Under the pieces are notes generated by a model. That model was not told the origin of the DNA, did not search any database, and saw only the letters and a program-made list of their open reading frames with translations. Source: Streptomyces sp. SID3343 (lineage in GTDB: Bacteria > Actinomycetota > Actinomycetes > Streptomycetales > Streptomycetaceae). Taken from it: DNA of 34,801 nucleotides. The stretch lies in contig NZ_WWJX01001373.1 in assembly GCF_009865215.1 (NCBI RefSeq), positions 1 to 34,801 of the forward strand. Direction: 5' to 3'. Below are positions 15,274 to 23,500 of the stretch, one piece after another (position 1 is the stretch's first letter; every line of letters begins with the position of its first letter). The position numbers and the translations under genes are program-made.

Positions 15274-16043
15274 TTCTTGGCGTCCTCGGGGTGGATCAGC
15301 AGCGGCAGGTCATGGGCGAAGTCCTCGGACGTGTTCCCGTTGGCGGTGCCGTCGGGGTTGAGTCCGCTGCTCGCGCTGTACATGACCGGCCCCTCGTTGT
15401 CGGGACCGAATGCGATCACCTGCGTCCCGTGGGTGCTCACGACCTTGCCGTCCGGGCCGGTCACCGGCGCTTCGATCGAGATCCCGACCTGCCGGGCGGC
15501 GGCCTGGATCGTGTCGAACGAGCCGGTCAGGCCCACGAACGACTTGTCGAGCGAGTCGAGCCACTCGCGCAGGGCCGCCTCGGTGTCCCGCTCCGGGTCG
15601 GTGGTCACGAAGACCACGTCGACGGTCGCCCGGTCCTGGGCCGGGAGCTTGACGAGCGCGCGCACGATGTCGCCCATCACGGTGGGGCACGCGTCCGGGC
15701 AGTGTGTGTACCCGAAGTACAACAGCGTCGTGCGACCGGCCGTCTTGGCCCTGAAGTCGTACGGCTGCCCCGAGGTGTCCGTGAGCGTCAACTCCGGCTT
15801 GGTCCACGGCGGGTCGACCGCGATGCCCTTGTAGATGGACTTGGCCTCGCGCACCTTGACCGGCGAATCCCCGGAACCACCCGAGTCGTTGCAGCCGGTG
15901 GCCAGGAGCAGCCCGGCCGCGGCCAACGCCGCCAGGCGCAGACCGACTCGGCGACCCTTCCCGCGCGGAGGGAGAACGGCCGCCCGAAGGCGACCCGTCC
16001 CCCGCGGCCCGGACCGGTCTGGGGACTGCGTTGCGTTGCTCAT
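15270..16043 (-). CDS. sco: Sco (SCO1/SenC/PrrC) copper-delivery lipoprotein
   Basis: A 257-aa protein. The ATG at 16043 has GGAGA 5 nt upstream; the frame stays open into the repeat region farther upstream, and an in-frame ATG at 16064 has no good ribosome site. A signal peptide ends in LLLATGC, a slightly atypical lipobox. The thioredoxin-fold domain has the copper-binding CPDAC (CxxxC) in LYFGYTHCPDACPTVMGDI, and the distal His in VVSTHGTQVIAFG. It delivers copper to the CuA site of cytochrome c oxidase and, in Streptomyces, takes part in developmental cuproenzyme maturation. It overlaps the downstream PCu(A)C gene by 4 nt, so the two are translationally coupled. Confidence 0.92.
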   Translation of the reverse strand: MSNATQSPDRSGPRGTGRLRAAVLPPRGKGRRVGLRLAALAAAGLLLATGCNDSGGSGDSPVKVREAKSIYKGIAVDPPWTKPELTLTDTSGQPYDFRAKTAGRTTLLYFGYTHCPDACPTVMGDIVRALVKLPAQDRATVDVVFVTTDPERDTEAALREWLDSLDKSFVGLTGSFDTIQAAARQVGISIEAPVTGPDGKVVSTHGTQVIAFGPDNEGPVMYSASSGLNPDGTANGNTSEDFAHDLPLLIHPEDAKK

Positions 16044-16065
16044 CGTTCTCCAGCTCTTTTTCATT

Positions 16066-16161
16066 TCCGAACGAACGGCCGTCGAGCGAACGGTCGCCGA
16101 GCGAGCGGCTTCCGGACGGACGGCTGCCGATCGAACGGCTGTCGAACGAACGGCTTCCGAA
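16066..16161. repeat. 15-bp tandem repeat upstream of sco
   Basis: Six exact-length 15-nt units (16066-16155) plus a partial one. On the plus strand the pattern is TCCGAACGAACGGCC or GTCGAACGAACGGCT, with the CGAACGG core kept. They fill much of the 194-nt gap between the ycnI-like and sco genes. The unit preserves frame and keeps the sco frame open upstream, as a VRSTA-type peptide repeat. Confidence 0.9.
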
Positions 16162-16237
16162 GGCCCGGCCCGCCTCGGACCGGTGGGTCCGAGGCGACCC
16201 GAAGCGGGACAGCCGCGGCGATACAGGAGCGCGGTGT

Positions 16238-17011
16238 CTAGGACGCGGCGGACGTACCCCGGCGCGACGCGCGCAGGACGCCGAACACACCGGCGCCCAG
16301 GCCCAGTACGCCCACGACGATGCCGACCACGCCGAGCGTGCGCGCGGTCGAGTCGCTGCCCTTGTCGTCGGACGTCGCGGCGACCGTGGCCTTGGTGTCG
16401 GCCGCCTTGGTGTCGGTCGCCTTGGCATCCGTGGGCTTGCTCGCGGCGGGAGCGTCGGCGGCGGCCTTCGGGGTCAGCTTGAGGACCGGGGCGGGGTACT
16501 GCGGCTCCTTGCCGTCCGGGCCCGGCATGTCGATCCAGCGCACGATCTCGCCGTTGTCGTAGGTCTGGATCGCCTTGAAGACGAGCTTGTCGACGTCTGC
16601 GGGCAGCTTGCCCATCGACACCTCGAACTCCTCGAACGTGCCCGGGTTCACCCGTACGCCGGCGTCCGCGGTCCAGGTGATCTTGGAGACGACCTCGGTG
16701 AGCTGCTTGCCGTGGTTGTCGATCGGCGTCGTCAGCTTGGTCTTCTCGACCTCCGACTTCCAGCCCGGCATCGCGCGGGTCTGGACCGACGTGAGCGGCT
16801 TGTCGGCGGGCAGGGTGACCTCGAGCTTGGTGGTGCCCGCGTCGTCGCGCTCGTTCGGGACCCGGAACGCGACCTTGGCGTAGGAGTCCTGGACGGCGCT
16901 GCCCGGCTGCACGCTCACGTGCGCCGACGCGGAGCCCGCGAAGGCGAGGATGCCGGCGCCGGTGGCGGCGGCGATCACGGTGAGGCGGCGGCGCGTGGTG
17001 GTCATGGTCAT
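16238..17011 (-). CDS. YcnI-like (DUF1775) copper-binding membrane protein
   Basis: A 257-aa protein starting MTMTTTRRRLTVIAAA. The signal peptide is cleaved before HVSVQPGSA, leaving an N-terminal His; in YcnI this His plus an internal Trp form a monohistidine copper site. The DUF1775 domain spans residues about 31-180 (VAFRVPNERDDAGTTKLEV, VQTRAMPGWKSEVEKTKL). A Lys/Ala/Asp/Thr linker (KATDTKAADTKATVAATS) leads to one C-terminal membrane helix (LGVVGIVVGVLGLGAGVFG) and a basic tail. It is an extracytoplasmic copper chaperone anchored in the membrane, at the head of the sco-PCu(A)C-copCD group. Confidence 0.9.
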   Translation of the reverse strand: MTMTTTRRRLTVIAAATGAGILAFAGSASAHVSVQPGSAVQDSYAKVAFRVPNERDDAGTTKLEVTLPADKPLTSVQTRAMPGWKSEVEKTKLTTPIDNHGKQLTEVVSKITWTADAGVRVNPGTFEEFEVSMGKLPADVDKLVFKAIQTYDNGEIVRWIDMPGPDGKEPQYPAPVLKLTPKAAADAPAASKPTDAKATDTKAADTKATVAATSDDKGSDSTARTLGVVGIVVGVLGLGAGVFGVLRASRRGTSAAS

Positions 17012-17278
<267 letters not shown>

Positions 17279-18049
17279 TCAGCAGGCGAGCGCGTACTCC
17301 GTCGGCGGCCCACGCCGGGTAACCGCGTGTCGCAGATACGTCTGATGCGTCGCCACGTCCGGTTCGGCGCCGGTACGTCGGGCCCCGTCCGCGGCCTCGA
17401 CCGCAGGGACGACCAGAGCGCACAGCACCGCGAAAACGACCCGAAGCGGCGCTGCGGCCAAGGCGAGCACCGTGAACAACGCGGCCTCGCCGCGCCGCAG
17501 CCACCACCCGGTGAGCAGGGCCGCCACGACGTGCGCGAGGAGCATCCCCGTACCACCGTCGAAGAGCATCGGCCCGGAGCCGTGCATGTGGTGCTGCCCG
17601 GCGGACGCGTCGGGCCCGGGCAACAGAGCCGGGTCGACGCGCGCGTTGCGCACGATCTCCTCGGGCGACCAGCCGCTCGGCAGCAGAATGTGCCCGTCGG
17701 AGTCACGCGGGCCGCACAAAAGTCGGTCGAGCAGGCTGCCCGATCCCGTCGGCCCGGGCAGAGCCGGCGCGGCGACTGCGGAGGCCCACGTGAACAGGGT
17801 GTGCAGGGCGACCTGGGCCACGGCGAGCAACGCGGTGATCGAGGCGAGCGAGCGCTGGCGCCCGGCTCCCGCGAAGGCCGCGACGAACACCGCGCCGAAT
17901 CCGACGGCGGGCGCCCATGTGGGCAGCGGATCCGGCGACATCCACGCGTGAGCGCATGCCGCGAGCGCGGCGCAGACCGCCGCGAACACGGCGGCGCGCA
18001 CAGCGCGGAATGGTACGGACACGGCCGACATGACGAACCATGGTCTCAT
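17279..18049 (-). CDS. His-rich polytopic membrane protein of copper cluster
   Basis: A 256-aa protein from the ATG at 18049 (MRPWFVMSAVSVPFRAVRAA); an in-frame ATG at 18031 is nearly as likely and 18109 also possible. About five hydrophobic helices: VFAAVCAALAACAHAW, APAVGFGAVFVAAFAG, ITALLAVAQVALHTLFTW, a pair around MLLAHVVAALLTGWWL, and LAAAPLRVVFAVLCALVVP. A loop contains GQHHMHGSGPM, a cluster of His and Met that suits copper binding, and the helices hold further His residues. Such proteins recur next to ycnI/copCD genes in Streptomyces, but no function is established to my knowledge. It reads into the ycnI-like gene after a 267-nt repeat-filled gap. Confidence 0.7.
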   Translation of the reverse strand: MRPWFVMSAVSVPFRAVRAAVFAAVCAALAACAHAWMSPDPLPTWAPAVGFGAVFVAAFAGAGRQRSLASITALLAVAQVALHTLFTWASAVAAPALPGPTGSGSLLDRLLCGPRDSDGHILLPSGWSPEEIVRNARVDPALLPGPDASAGQHHMHGSGPMLFDGGTGMLLAHVVAALLTGWWLRRGEAALFTVLALAAAPLRVVFAVLCALVVPAVEAADGARRTGAEPDVATHQTYLRHAVTRRGPPTEYALAC

Positions 18050-18282
18050 CGCGCAAACCGGGACGGTTCCCGGGGCCGACAAGAGGCAACAAACGGCAAG
18101 TCGGCCCATGTCGGCTCGCGTCGGCCCGTGGCCGCGAGTCGATGCGGCCGAATGAATCGTCTTTACGCACTATTGCCGACCGATCAAGTGATGCGCGCAT
18201 ACGTGACCCGCCCGGCGGCAATAAAACCAGGTGTGTGATCCGCCGGATTCAGCCGGTTCCGAGTGACGTCGAAAGGCCGCTC

Positions 18283-18723
18283 ATGGACATGAGGTGGACT
18301 GTCCACCTACCACGGGAATCGGCGAGCGTGCCGATGGCACGCAGACTTCTGGTCGGAGCGATGGAGACGGCGGGGGTGGACCGCGAGATCGCCATGGAAA
18401 TCGGACTCGCCCTGTCCGAAGCCTGCGCGAACGTCGTCGAACACGCCCGCAGCGGCTCCCGGGCCGAGTACCAGATCAGGGCCGGCATCACCGGCAACTG
18501 CTGCCGCGTCGAGATCATCGACGGCGGCCCCGGCTTCCCCAGCGACCGCCTGCACGGCATCACCCACGTGGCCGGCCCGGCCGCCGAAAACGGCCGCGGC
18601 CTGATGCTCATCCGGGCGATGACCGACCACGTACAACTAAGCAACCACCCACGCCGCGGCGCGGTCCTACGCTTCGAAAAAACCCTCCGCTGGCGCAAGG
18701 ACGCTCTGGTCCAGGTGTCATAG
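18283..18723 (+). CDS. Anti-sigma-type ATP-binding protein (HATPase, RsbW-like)
   Basis: A 146-aa single-domain GHKL ATPase. ATG at 18283 with GAAAGG 6 nt upstream. The N box is LALSEACANVVEHA (Glu and Asn), the G1 box is VEIIDGGPGF, and the G2 box is ENGRGLMLIRAM, all expected for anti-sigma-factor serine kinases. There is no sensor or partner domain, and no sigma-factor or anti-anti-sigma gene is adjacent, so its partner lies elsewhere, which is usual in Streptomyces. It is divergent from the copper cluster. A second family member is encoded at 33226-33705. Confidence 0.9.
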   Translation: MDMRWTVHLPRESASVPMARRLLVGAMETAGVDREIAMEIGLALSEACANVVEHARSGSRAEYQIRAGITGNCCRVEIIDGGPGFPSDRLHGITHVAGPAAENGRGLMLIRAMTDHVQLSNHPRRGAVLRFEKTLRWRKDALVQVS

Positions 18724-19194
18724 CCGACCACACTCCGCAGAGGCCGAGAACGCCCCACCCCACGAAGAGCCACGGCCACGCACCGAGATGACGCACCGTA
18801 CGACGCGGCCCCCACGCCGCCGCGCCGTACGCGGCCGCCGCCCCGGCACCCCGATACATCTCGGCCCACGAAAACGGAGCCGAACGGAATCAGCGCCGCA
18901 CCAACCGGCCTCGAACAACGCGAGGCGTCGGAGGACGCCCGCTGACCGGACACCCACCACGAAGGCCGGCCGGCGAGCCGGACGAGCGACCTCCCCGAGA
19001 GATCAAGGCCGCAACCGAAGCAGCGACGCCCGACCCACGGCCCGCGAAGAACCTTGCTCGTCACTACTACTTGCGAGGCAGCCAAGACCACACGAAGCAT
19101 TCGCACCAAAAGCCAAAAACAAGCGCTCACGACCGACCCAATGAAACCGCCCGCAACCACCCCCACCGCCACCCAAACCCGCAGGTCACCGAGC
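18724..19194. other. Intergenic region and degenerate CRISPR leader
   Basis: No gene is supported. From about 18955 to 19194 the sequence is a diverged copy of the region before the intact array (about 20850-21077). It shares the GGCCGGCGAG, GGACGAGCGAC stretch and, immediately before the first repeat, AAACCCGCAGGTCACCGAGC against AAACCCGCAGGTCATCGAGC. It is therefore read as an old leader. Confidence 0.55.
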
Positions 19195-19405
19195 CTGCTC
19201 CCGGCACGCGCGGGGACGGTCCCCTGACCTGGGCCGGGGCCTGTGTCAGTCCGTCTGCTCCCGGCACGCGCGGGGATGGTCCCACCGGGATCTCCACCCA
19301 CCTGTGGGTTTTGACCTGCTCCTCGCATGCGCGGGGATGGTCCCGGTGACGCCAAATCCGTGACCGGGGTCCGCGGCTGCTCCCCGCACACGCGGAATTG
19401 CTGCC
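19195..19405 (+). CRISPR. Degenerate type I-E CRISPR array (4 repeats, 3 spacers)
   Basis: 29-nt repeats at 19195-19223, 19255-19283, 19316-19344 and 19377-19405, with spacers of 31, 32 and 32 nt. The repeat is a decayed version of that in the larger array: the first two have CTGCTCCCGGCACGCG, the third CTGCTCCTCGCATGCG, and the last ends in AATTGCTGCC instead of GGATGGTCCC. The stem CCCCGCG/CGCGGGG is disrupted in all but partly conserved. The terminal repeat is the most decayed, and a leader-like sequence lies on the left, so transcription would run on the plus strand. It is probably inactive or weakly active. Confidence 0.85.
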
Positions 19406-19805
19406 GTCCCGCTCGATTCCGCCGCCGCCGGCGACGAGCTTGCGCGCTCGTCGACGCGGACCCCGCGATGCCCCGTGACCAGCGACGTGCGTCCCCGCTG
19501 CAGAGCCGCAGTGTGCTTTGCAAGCACGGCGTCTCTGCCTCCTCGATGGTGAGGCGGTCGGCTGCGACCTGTGCTGCGACGGGGTGCTGGAGTCCGATCA
19601 CGGCGGCGGCGAGCCACGCGGCGGAAAGGGACACGTCGAAGTCGTCCGTGTGCCGGCCTCGGCGGACGGGCCGACTTTTCGGTGACTTCCTCCCGTGCCT
19701 GCGGGGCTCCGAGTTCAGCAGGAAGAGACTGATCAGCTGTTTGGCGAATCGCGGAGGGGCGATCGTCAACGGGCGTCCACGTGTCGGCCGTGCCAGGGTG
19801 AGTCC
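19406..19805. other. Intergenic region, possible gene remnant
   Basis: No supportable gene. On the minus strand a stretch reads DDFDVSLSAAWLAAAVIGLQ then VAADRLTIEEAET (about 19510-19655), which looks protein-like, but it lacks a credible start, ribosome site or recognisable family. It may be a remnant of a lost gene beside the old array. Confidence 0.3.
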
Positions 19806-20276
19806 GTGGAGCATCGAACGTCTATGGCAGCAGCGGGGGCCGTATTTCTCGATGAGGCGGATCGAGTCCTCTTGGTCGAGCCGACATACAAGCCGGGTTG
19901 GGAGATCCCTGGCGGGATGGTCGAGCCTGGCGAGTCGCCCTTGGGTGGTTGCCGACGTGAACTCGTCGAAGAGCTCGGACTGGCTCCGCCGGACGTGCTC
20001 GCCCTGCTGTTGGTCGAATGGATTTCACCTGGCCCGAAAGGCCCCGGCGGGATGCGCTGGGTGTTCGACGGCGGGGTGTTGAGTCGAGGCCGGATCGACG
20101 CGATTCGGTTGCCACCGGACGAGTTGCGCTCGTTCCGTTTCGTCGCGGCGGCCGAGATCCAGGACTACATGCCACCGATCCGGGCCCGCAGGGTCGAACA
20201 CGCGCTGGTCGCGCGAAAGGCGGGTTTCGCCGTCTACCTGGAAGACGGCGAACTACCTTCCGCCACCTCACCGTAG
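19806..20276 (+). CDS. NUDIX hydrolase
   Basis: A 156-aa protein. The GTG at 19806 has AGGGTGAG upstream at suitable spacing; an ATG six codons later is the alternative. The NUDIX box is complete: GGMVEPGESPLGGCRRELVEELGL, matching Gx5Ex7REUxEExGU, with the catalytic RE..EE residues present. The N-terminal beta strand AAAGAVFLDEADRVLLVEPT and the C-terminal RARRVEHALVARKAG are typical of actinobacterial nucleotide-phosphate or similar pyrophosphohydrolases. The substrate cannot be told from sequence. It sits between two homologous CRISPR arrays, with no operon partner. Confidence 0.9.
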   Translation: MEHRTSMAAAGAVFLDEADRVLLVEPTYKPGWEIPGGMVEPGESPLGGCRRELVEELGLAPPDVLALLLVEWISPGPKGPGGMRWVFDGGVLSRGRIDAIRLPPDELRSFRFVAAAEIQDYMPPIRARRVEHALVARKAGFAVYLEDGELPSATSP

Positions 20277-20980
20277 CCGGCGGCCGGACACATCCCCGCA
20301 GGCCCCTGCACGGAGTCGTGTCCTGGTAGACGTCCGGCGCCCGGACAGAGACGGTAAGACCCAGGCGGACCCGAAACGCAGGCCGACGGCGCCGGTGGCC
20401 GGTGGCCCGGGCGCGTCCGATCTCAACTTGTCGGAACTGGGTCACAGCGATTCGATGAGGTCGAACGCGGGTGAAGTCGGATGCGTGTGAGCGGGAGGAC
20501 CCCTCACCTCAAGGGACCAAGGCGCATCCGAACCGGCCCACCGCCTTGTTGAGTTGAACCGGTCCGGTACGGCGCTTCCAAGGGCGGCCAGGTGTGCTGG
20601 GTACCAACGAGTTTGGTGGCGCTGGAGCCGCCGAACAGCGCCGAAGGCATCGTCGTGCGTGCTCCGGATGAGGTGCCCTCTGCGCTCTCAATCGCCCCAT
20701 GTCGTCTCCAAGACGCCCGAGATGGGCGCGGCTCCAGCCACACGCTGCGAACAGATACCGCGTCTTGGAACCATCGCCTCGTCGTACCGATTGACTCAAT
20801 CCCGGCGCGAGGCGGCGGAGGACGCAGGCTCAAGCCGATCGCATACCTACCACGAGCACGGCCGGCGAGTTGGACGAGCGACGTCACCGCGAGACTATGA
20901 CCGCAGGCGGGATGGCGAAGTTCGCGGTCCGTGAACCTGGGTCGTCGGTCCTGTCCGTGAGTCACGTTCACGCTCGCGCC
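20277..20980. other. Intergenic region between NUDIX gene and CRISPR leader
   Basis: About 700 bp with no supportable gene on either strand. Open frames exist but lack starts with ribosome sites and have poor codon bias. From about 20850 the sequence resembles the region before the degenerate array. Local base composition is lower in GC than the neighbouring genes, compatible with decayed accessory DNA. Confidence 0.45.
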
Positions 20981-21077
20981 ATTTCTTACTAAACGTCAGA
21001 GAGAAGTGCATATGGGCGATTCAATGAAACTGCTCGCCAACGCACTCACCGCAAACTAAACCCGCAGGTCATCGAGC
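20981..21077 (+). promoter_or_regulatory. CRISPR leader of the intact array
   Basis: AT-richer stretch immediately before the first repeat, with TTTCTTACTAAACG, AGAAGTGCATATGG and ATTCAATGAAACTG, ending AAACCCGCAGGTCATCGAGC. A similar ending precedes the degenerate array. This defines the leader end and the plus-strand direction of transcription and acquisition. Confidence 0.7.
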
Positions 21078-21676
21078 CTGCTCCCCGCGCACGCGGGGAT
21101 GGTCCCCGGGCCGGTTCCGTCGGCAAGACGACGGAAAGCCTGCTCCCCGCGCACGCGGGGATGGTCCCCGAGTCGGTCACGTTGCTCCCTGGGCTTGTCG
21201 GCTGCTCCCCGCGCACGCGGGGATGGTCCCCAGGCGTCATCGGACAATTCGTCTTCGGCGCGCTGCTCCCCGCGCACGCGGGGATGGTCCCTCCTCGACG
21301 ACACCGCCGGGTGTCTCGCCGGTCTGCTCCCCGCGCACGCGGGGATGGTCCCAACTCATGCCTGACGAGCTCGTCCAGGACGCCCTGCTCCCCGCGCACG
21401 CGGGGATGGTCCCGCCGACGCCGAACGCGGCGTTGTGGTGTTCAACTGCTCCCCGCGCACGCGGGGATGGTCCCAGCGAGACCTTGTCGGTGGAGCCGTC
21501 GACGAGCTGCTCCCCGCGCACGCGGGGATGGTCCCGGCCGGCCGTCCCACTCCGAGGACACGCGCCACTGCTCCCCGCGCACGCGGGGATGGTCCCAGGT
21601 CACGGATGTGCATCTTGTGCCGGGCCATCTCGGTGATTCCGAGATTCCTGCTCCCCGCGCACGCGGGGATGGACGC
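21078..21676 (+). CRISPR. Type I-E CRISPR array (10 repeats, 9 spacers)
   Basis: 29-nt repeats start at 21078, 21140, 21202, 21263, 21324, 21385, 21446, 21507, 21568 and 21648. Each begins CTGCTCCCCGCGCACG and ends CGGGGATGGTCCC; the CCCCGCG-CAC-CGCGGGG core forms the Cas6e-type hairpin. Repeats 1-9 are identical, and the tenth has ACGC in place of the last bases (21673-21676), as expected for the leader-distal end. Spacers 1 and 2 are 33 nt and 3-8 are 32 nt, but the ninth is 51 nt (21597-21647). The repeat class is that of actinobacterial I-E systems. No cas gene is in the window, so effector genes, if any, are elsewhere. Confidence 0.97.
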
Positions 21677-21699
21677 GTGGACATCACGGCTGGGGGCGG

Positions 21700-21830
21700 C
21701 CTCGGATGTTGTTGTGGGGCTCTGGTGGGTGGGTGTGTGGGGAAGGGGCTTGGGAATTGGGTTGGTTGGCTGGTTTGTGGGGTTGTGGGATGGGTTTTGG
21801 TCTGGGTGGGGTGGTGGAAGGTTACGATCG
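21700..21830. other. G/T-rich tract before larB
   Basis: Plus strand almost free of C and A, with many GGG and GGGG runs (for example GGGTGGGTGTGTGGGGAAGG near 21727). It separates the CRISPR terminal repeat from larB. It has G-quadruplex potential, and no gene is supported in it. Confidence 0.6.
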
Positions 21831-21835
21831 GGCCA

Positions 21836-22621
21836 GTGGACCGTGATGAGGTAAGGGAGTTGCTCGCCCGCGTTGCTGCCGGGGAGGCAGGCGTGGACGA
21901 GGCGTTGGACGCGCTCGTGCGCGGGCCGGCGGCTGGGTATGCGGATCTGGGGTTTGCTCGGGTGGACACCCATCGGGGGTTGCGGACCGGTGATCCCGAG
22001 GTGGTGTTCGCGGCCGGCAAGACGCCTGCGCAGACCGTTGCGTTGTTTCACCGGCTTCGTGCCTCCGGCAATCGCCCGGCCTTTGCCACGCGTGCTTCCG
22101 CCGATGTGGTCGAGGCCGTGCGCGCGGCTTTTCCCGGTGCGGCCTACACCGACGAGAGTGGCACGTGTGTCGCGGTCGGCGAACCGCCGGCGACGCGCGG
22201 TCTGGTGCGGGTGGTGGCGGCCGGCACGTCGGATGCCGCTGTGGCGGGCGAAGCTGCCTTCACGGCACGGTTGTTCGGGGCCGAGGTCGAGCGGATCGAC
22301 GACGTGGGCGTGGCCGGGCTCCACCGGTTGCTTGCCGTGCACGCGGAACTCGACTCGGCCGACTGCCTGGTCGTGGTCGCGGGTATGGAGGGCGCGCTGC
22401 CGAGTGTGGTGGCCGGGCTCGTGTCCGTGCCGGTGTTGGCGGTGCCTACGAGCGTGGGCTACGGGGCGTCCTTCGGCGGGTTGTCGGCGTTGCTCGCGAT
22501 GCTCAACTCGTGTGCGCCCGGGGTCGCGGTGTGCAACATCGACAACGGATTTGGGGCCGGGGTGTTCGCCGCCCGGGTGGCGCGGGCCGCCCGCGAACGA
22601 CCCACGCGGACACCGCATTGA
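21836..22621 (+). CDS. larB: LarB, nickel-pincer cofactor biosynthesis carboxylase/hydrolase
   Basis: A 261-aa protein from the GTG at 21836 (MDRDEVRELLARVAAGE); GGAAGG lies 14 nt upstream, so the ribosome site is distant, and initiation may be near-leaderless. The N-terminal helical part (residues 1-60) includes GYADLGFARVDTHRGLRTG. The PurE/AIR-carboxylase-like domain (residues about 120-250) has VVAAGTSDAAVAGEAA, DCLVVVAGMEGALPSVVAGL, then VPTSVGYGASFGGLSALLAML and CNIDNGFGAG. In the Lar pathway LarB carboxylates the pyridinium ring of nicotinic acid adenine dinucleotide and releases AMP. larC follows in the same direction after about 0.88 kb. Confidence 0.92.
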   Translation: MDRDEVRELLARVAAGEAGVDEALDALVRGPAAGYADLGFARVDTHRGLRTGDPEVVFAAGKTPAQTVALFHRLRASGNRPAFATRASADVVEAVRAAFPGAAYTDESGTCVAVGEPPATRGLVRVVAAGTSDAAVAGEAAFTARLFGAEVERIDDVGVAGLHRLLAVHAELDSADCLVVVAGMEGALPSVVAGLVSVPVLAVPTSVGYGASFGGLSALLAMLNSCAPGVAVCNIDNGFGAGVFAARVARAARERPTRTPH

Positions 22622-23500
22622 GACGCCGGATTGAATCGCAACGCGCGGATGTGCGGGTCGCGTCTGTAGGTGCGGGCCCCGTCGGTGCGTGTGGGTCGGG
22701 TTGGTACGTGCCGCAGGTCGGGTAAGGGCGCGCTTGGCGGGACGGCGCACTCGATTGGGCCGGCGAGTCGGTGAGCGGGCCGACTTTCGGGTGGGGTCGA
22801 GGATTCGCTGCCGCGAGAACGTAGCGCCCGGACGAACCAAGCGATGGCGGACGGACTTTCCGGCGCTGCGAGTGGGCCCTCCGGGCGCTTTCCGACAGCG
22901 CCGATGGCCGGCTTCGAACGGAACCCAGCGAGCCGAACGCCCCGTTGGGACGCCCAGCCGCGTGGCGCACCGCCGCAGGCGCCCTGCCCTGCCTTGCCCT
23001 GCGCGGATGCGTATGGCTGTGGTTGGGTCTTGGTTGGCTTGGGATGTGTTCCATCCGCACCACCCGTTGCGCTGGGTGGCGAGGGCTGCGGTCTTCGATG
23101 CGACCCGGGCGGCGTGGTCCGGCCTCGCGGGCCTGGCTCGGTTCGGCCGCCGCGTGGTGGACCGCCGCAGGCCGTCCTCACCCTGTCGTCCGTCGCCGTC
23201 TACGCGACGCGGCGACCCCACCCGCCTCGCGGGGAACGAAACGACCGCGCGCCCACCAAGCACAACGACCCACACCCCCAGCCGCGTGTGACCAGAGCGA
23301 CCGGCCGCACGGACGGCTCGCCCGGGAAGGACGACCGCCGCCGGCCGCAGGCCCACCACGCACGCGACCCGACCAACTCCACCTCCAAGCGCAACCAAGC
23401 GCAACCAAGCGCAAGGAATCGGTCGGTTTTGGTCGGTTCGGGGGTTTGCCGGAGATCTGACGTGTGGGCTGGGACAGTGGCCGTGACGGGAGGTATCCGC
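22622..23500. other. Long gap between larB and larC, no supportable gene
   Basis: About 880 bp with open frames on both strands but none with a convincing start, codon bias or family match. It contains a duplicated short block (CGCGTGG, then ACCGCCGCAGGC, near 22959-22983 and 23148-23172) and three copies of AAGCGCAACC (about 23386-23415). larE, the third gene of the pathway, is not here. The gap may be decayed DNA. Confidence 0.5.

Noticed and set aside
19246-21636. Short frames with repeated PSPRARGA, HPRVRGEQ or LLPAHAGMVP peptides.
   Set aside because: These are translations of CRISPR repeats, a well-known annotation artefact.
22689-23291. A 200-codon frame between larB and larC that contains AVVGSWLAWDVFHPHHPLRW.
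   Set aside because: No ribosome site, biased composition and no family resemblance; the protein-like stretch is short and flanked by Arg/Pro-rich sequence.
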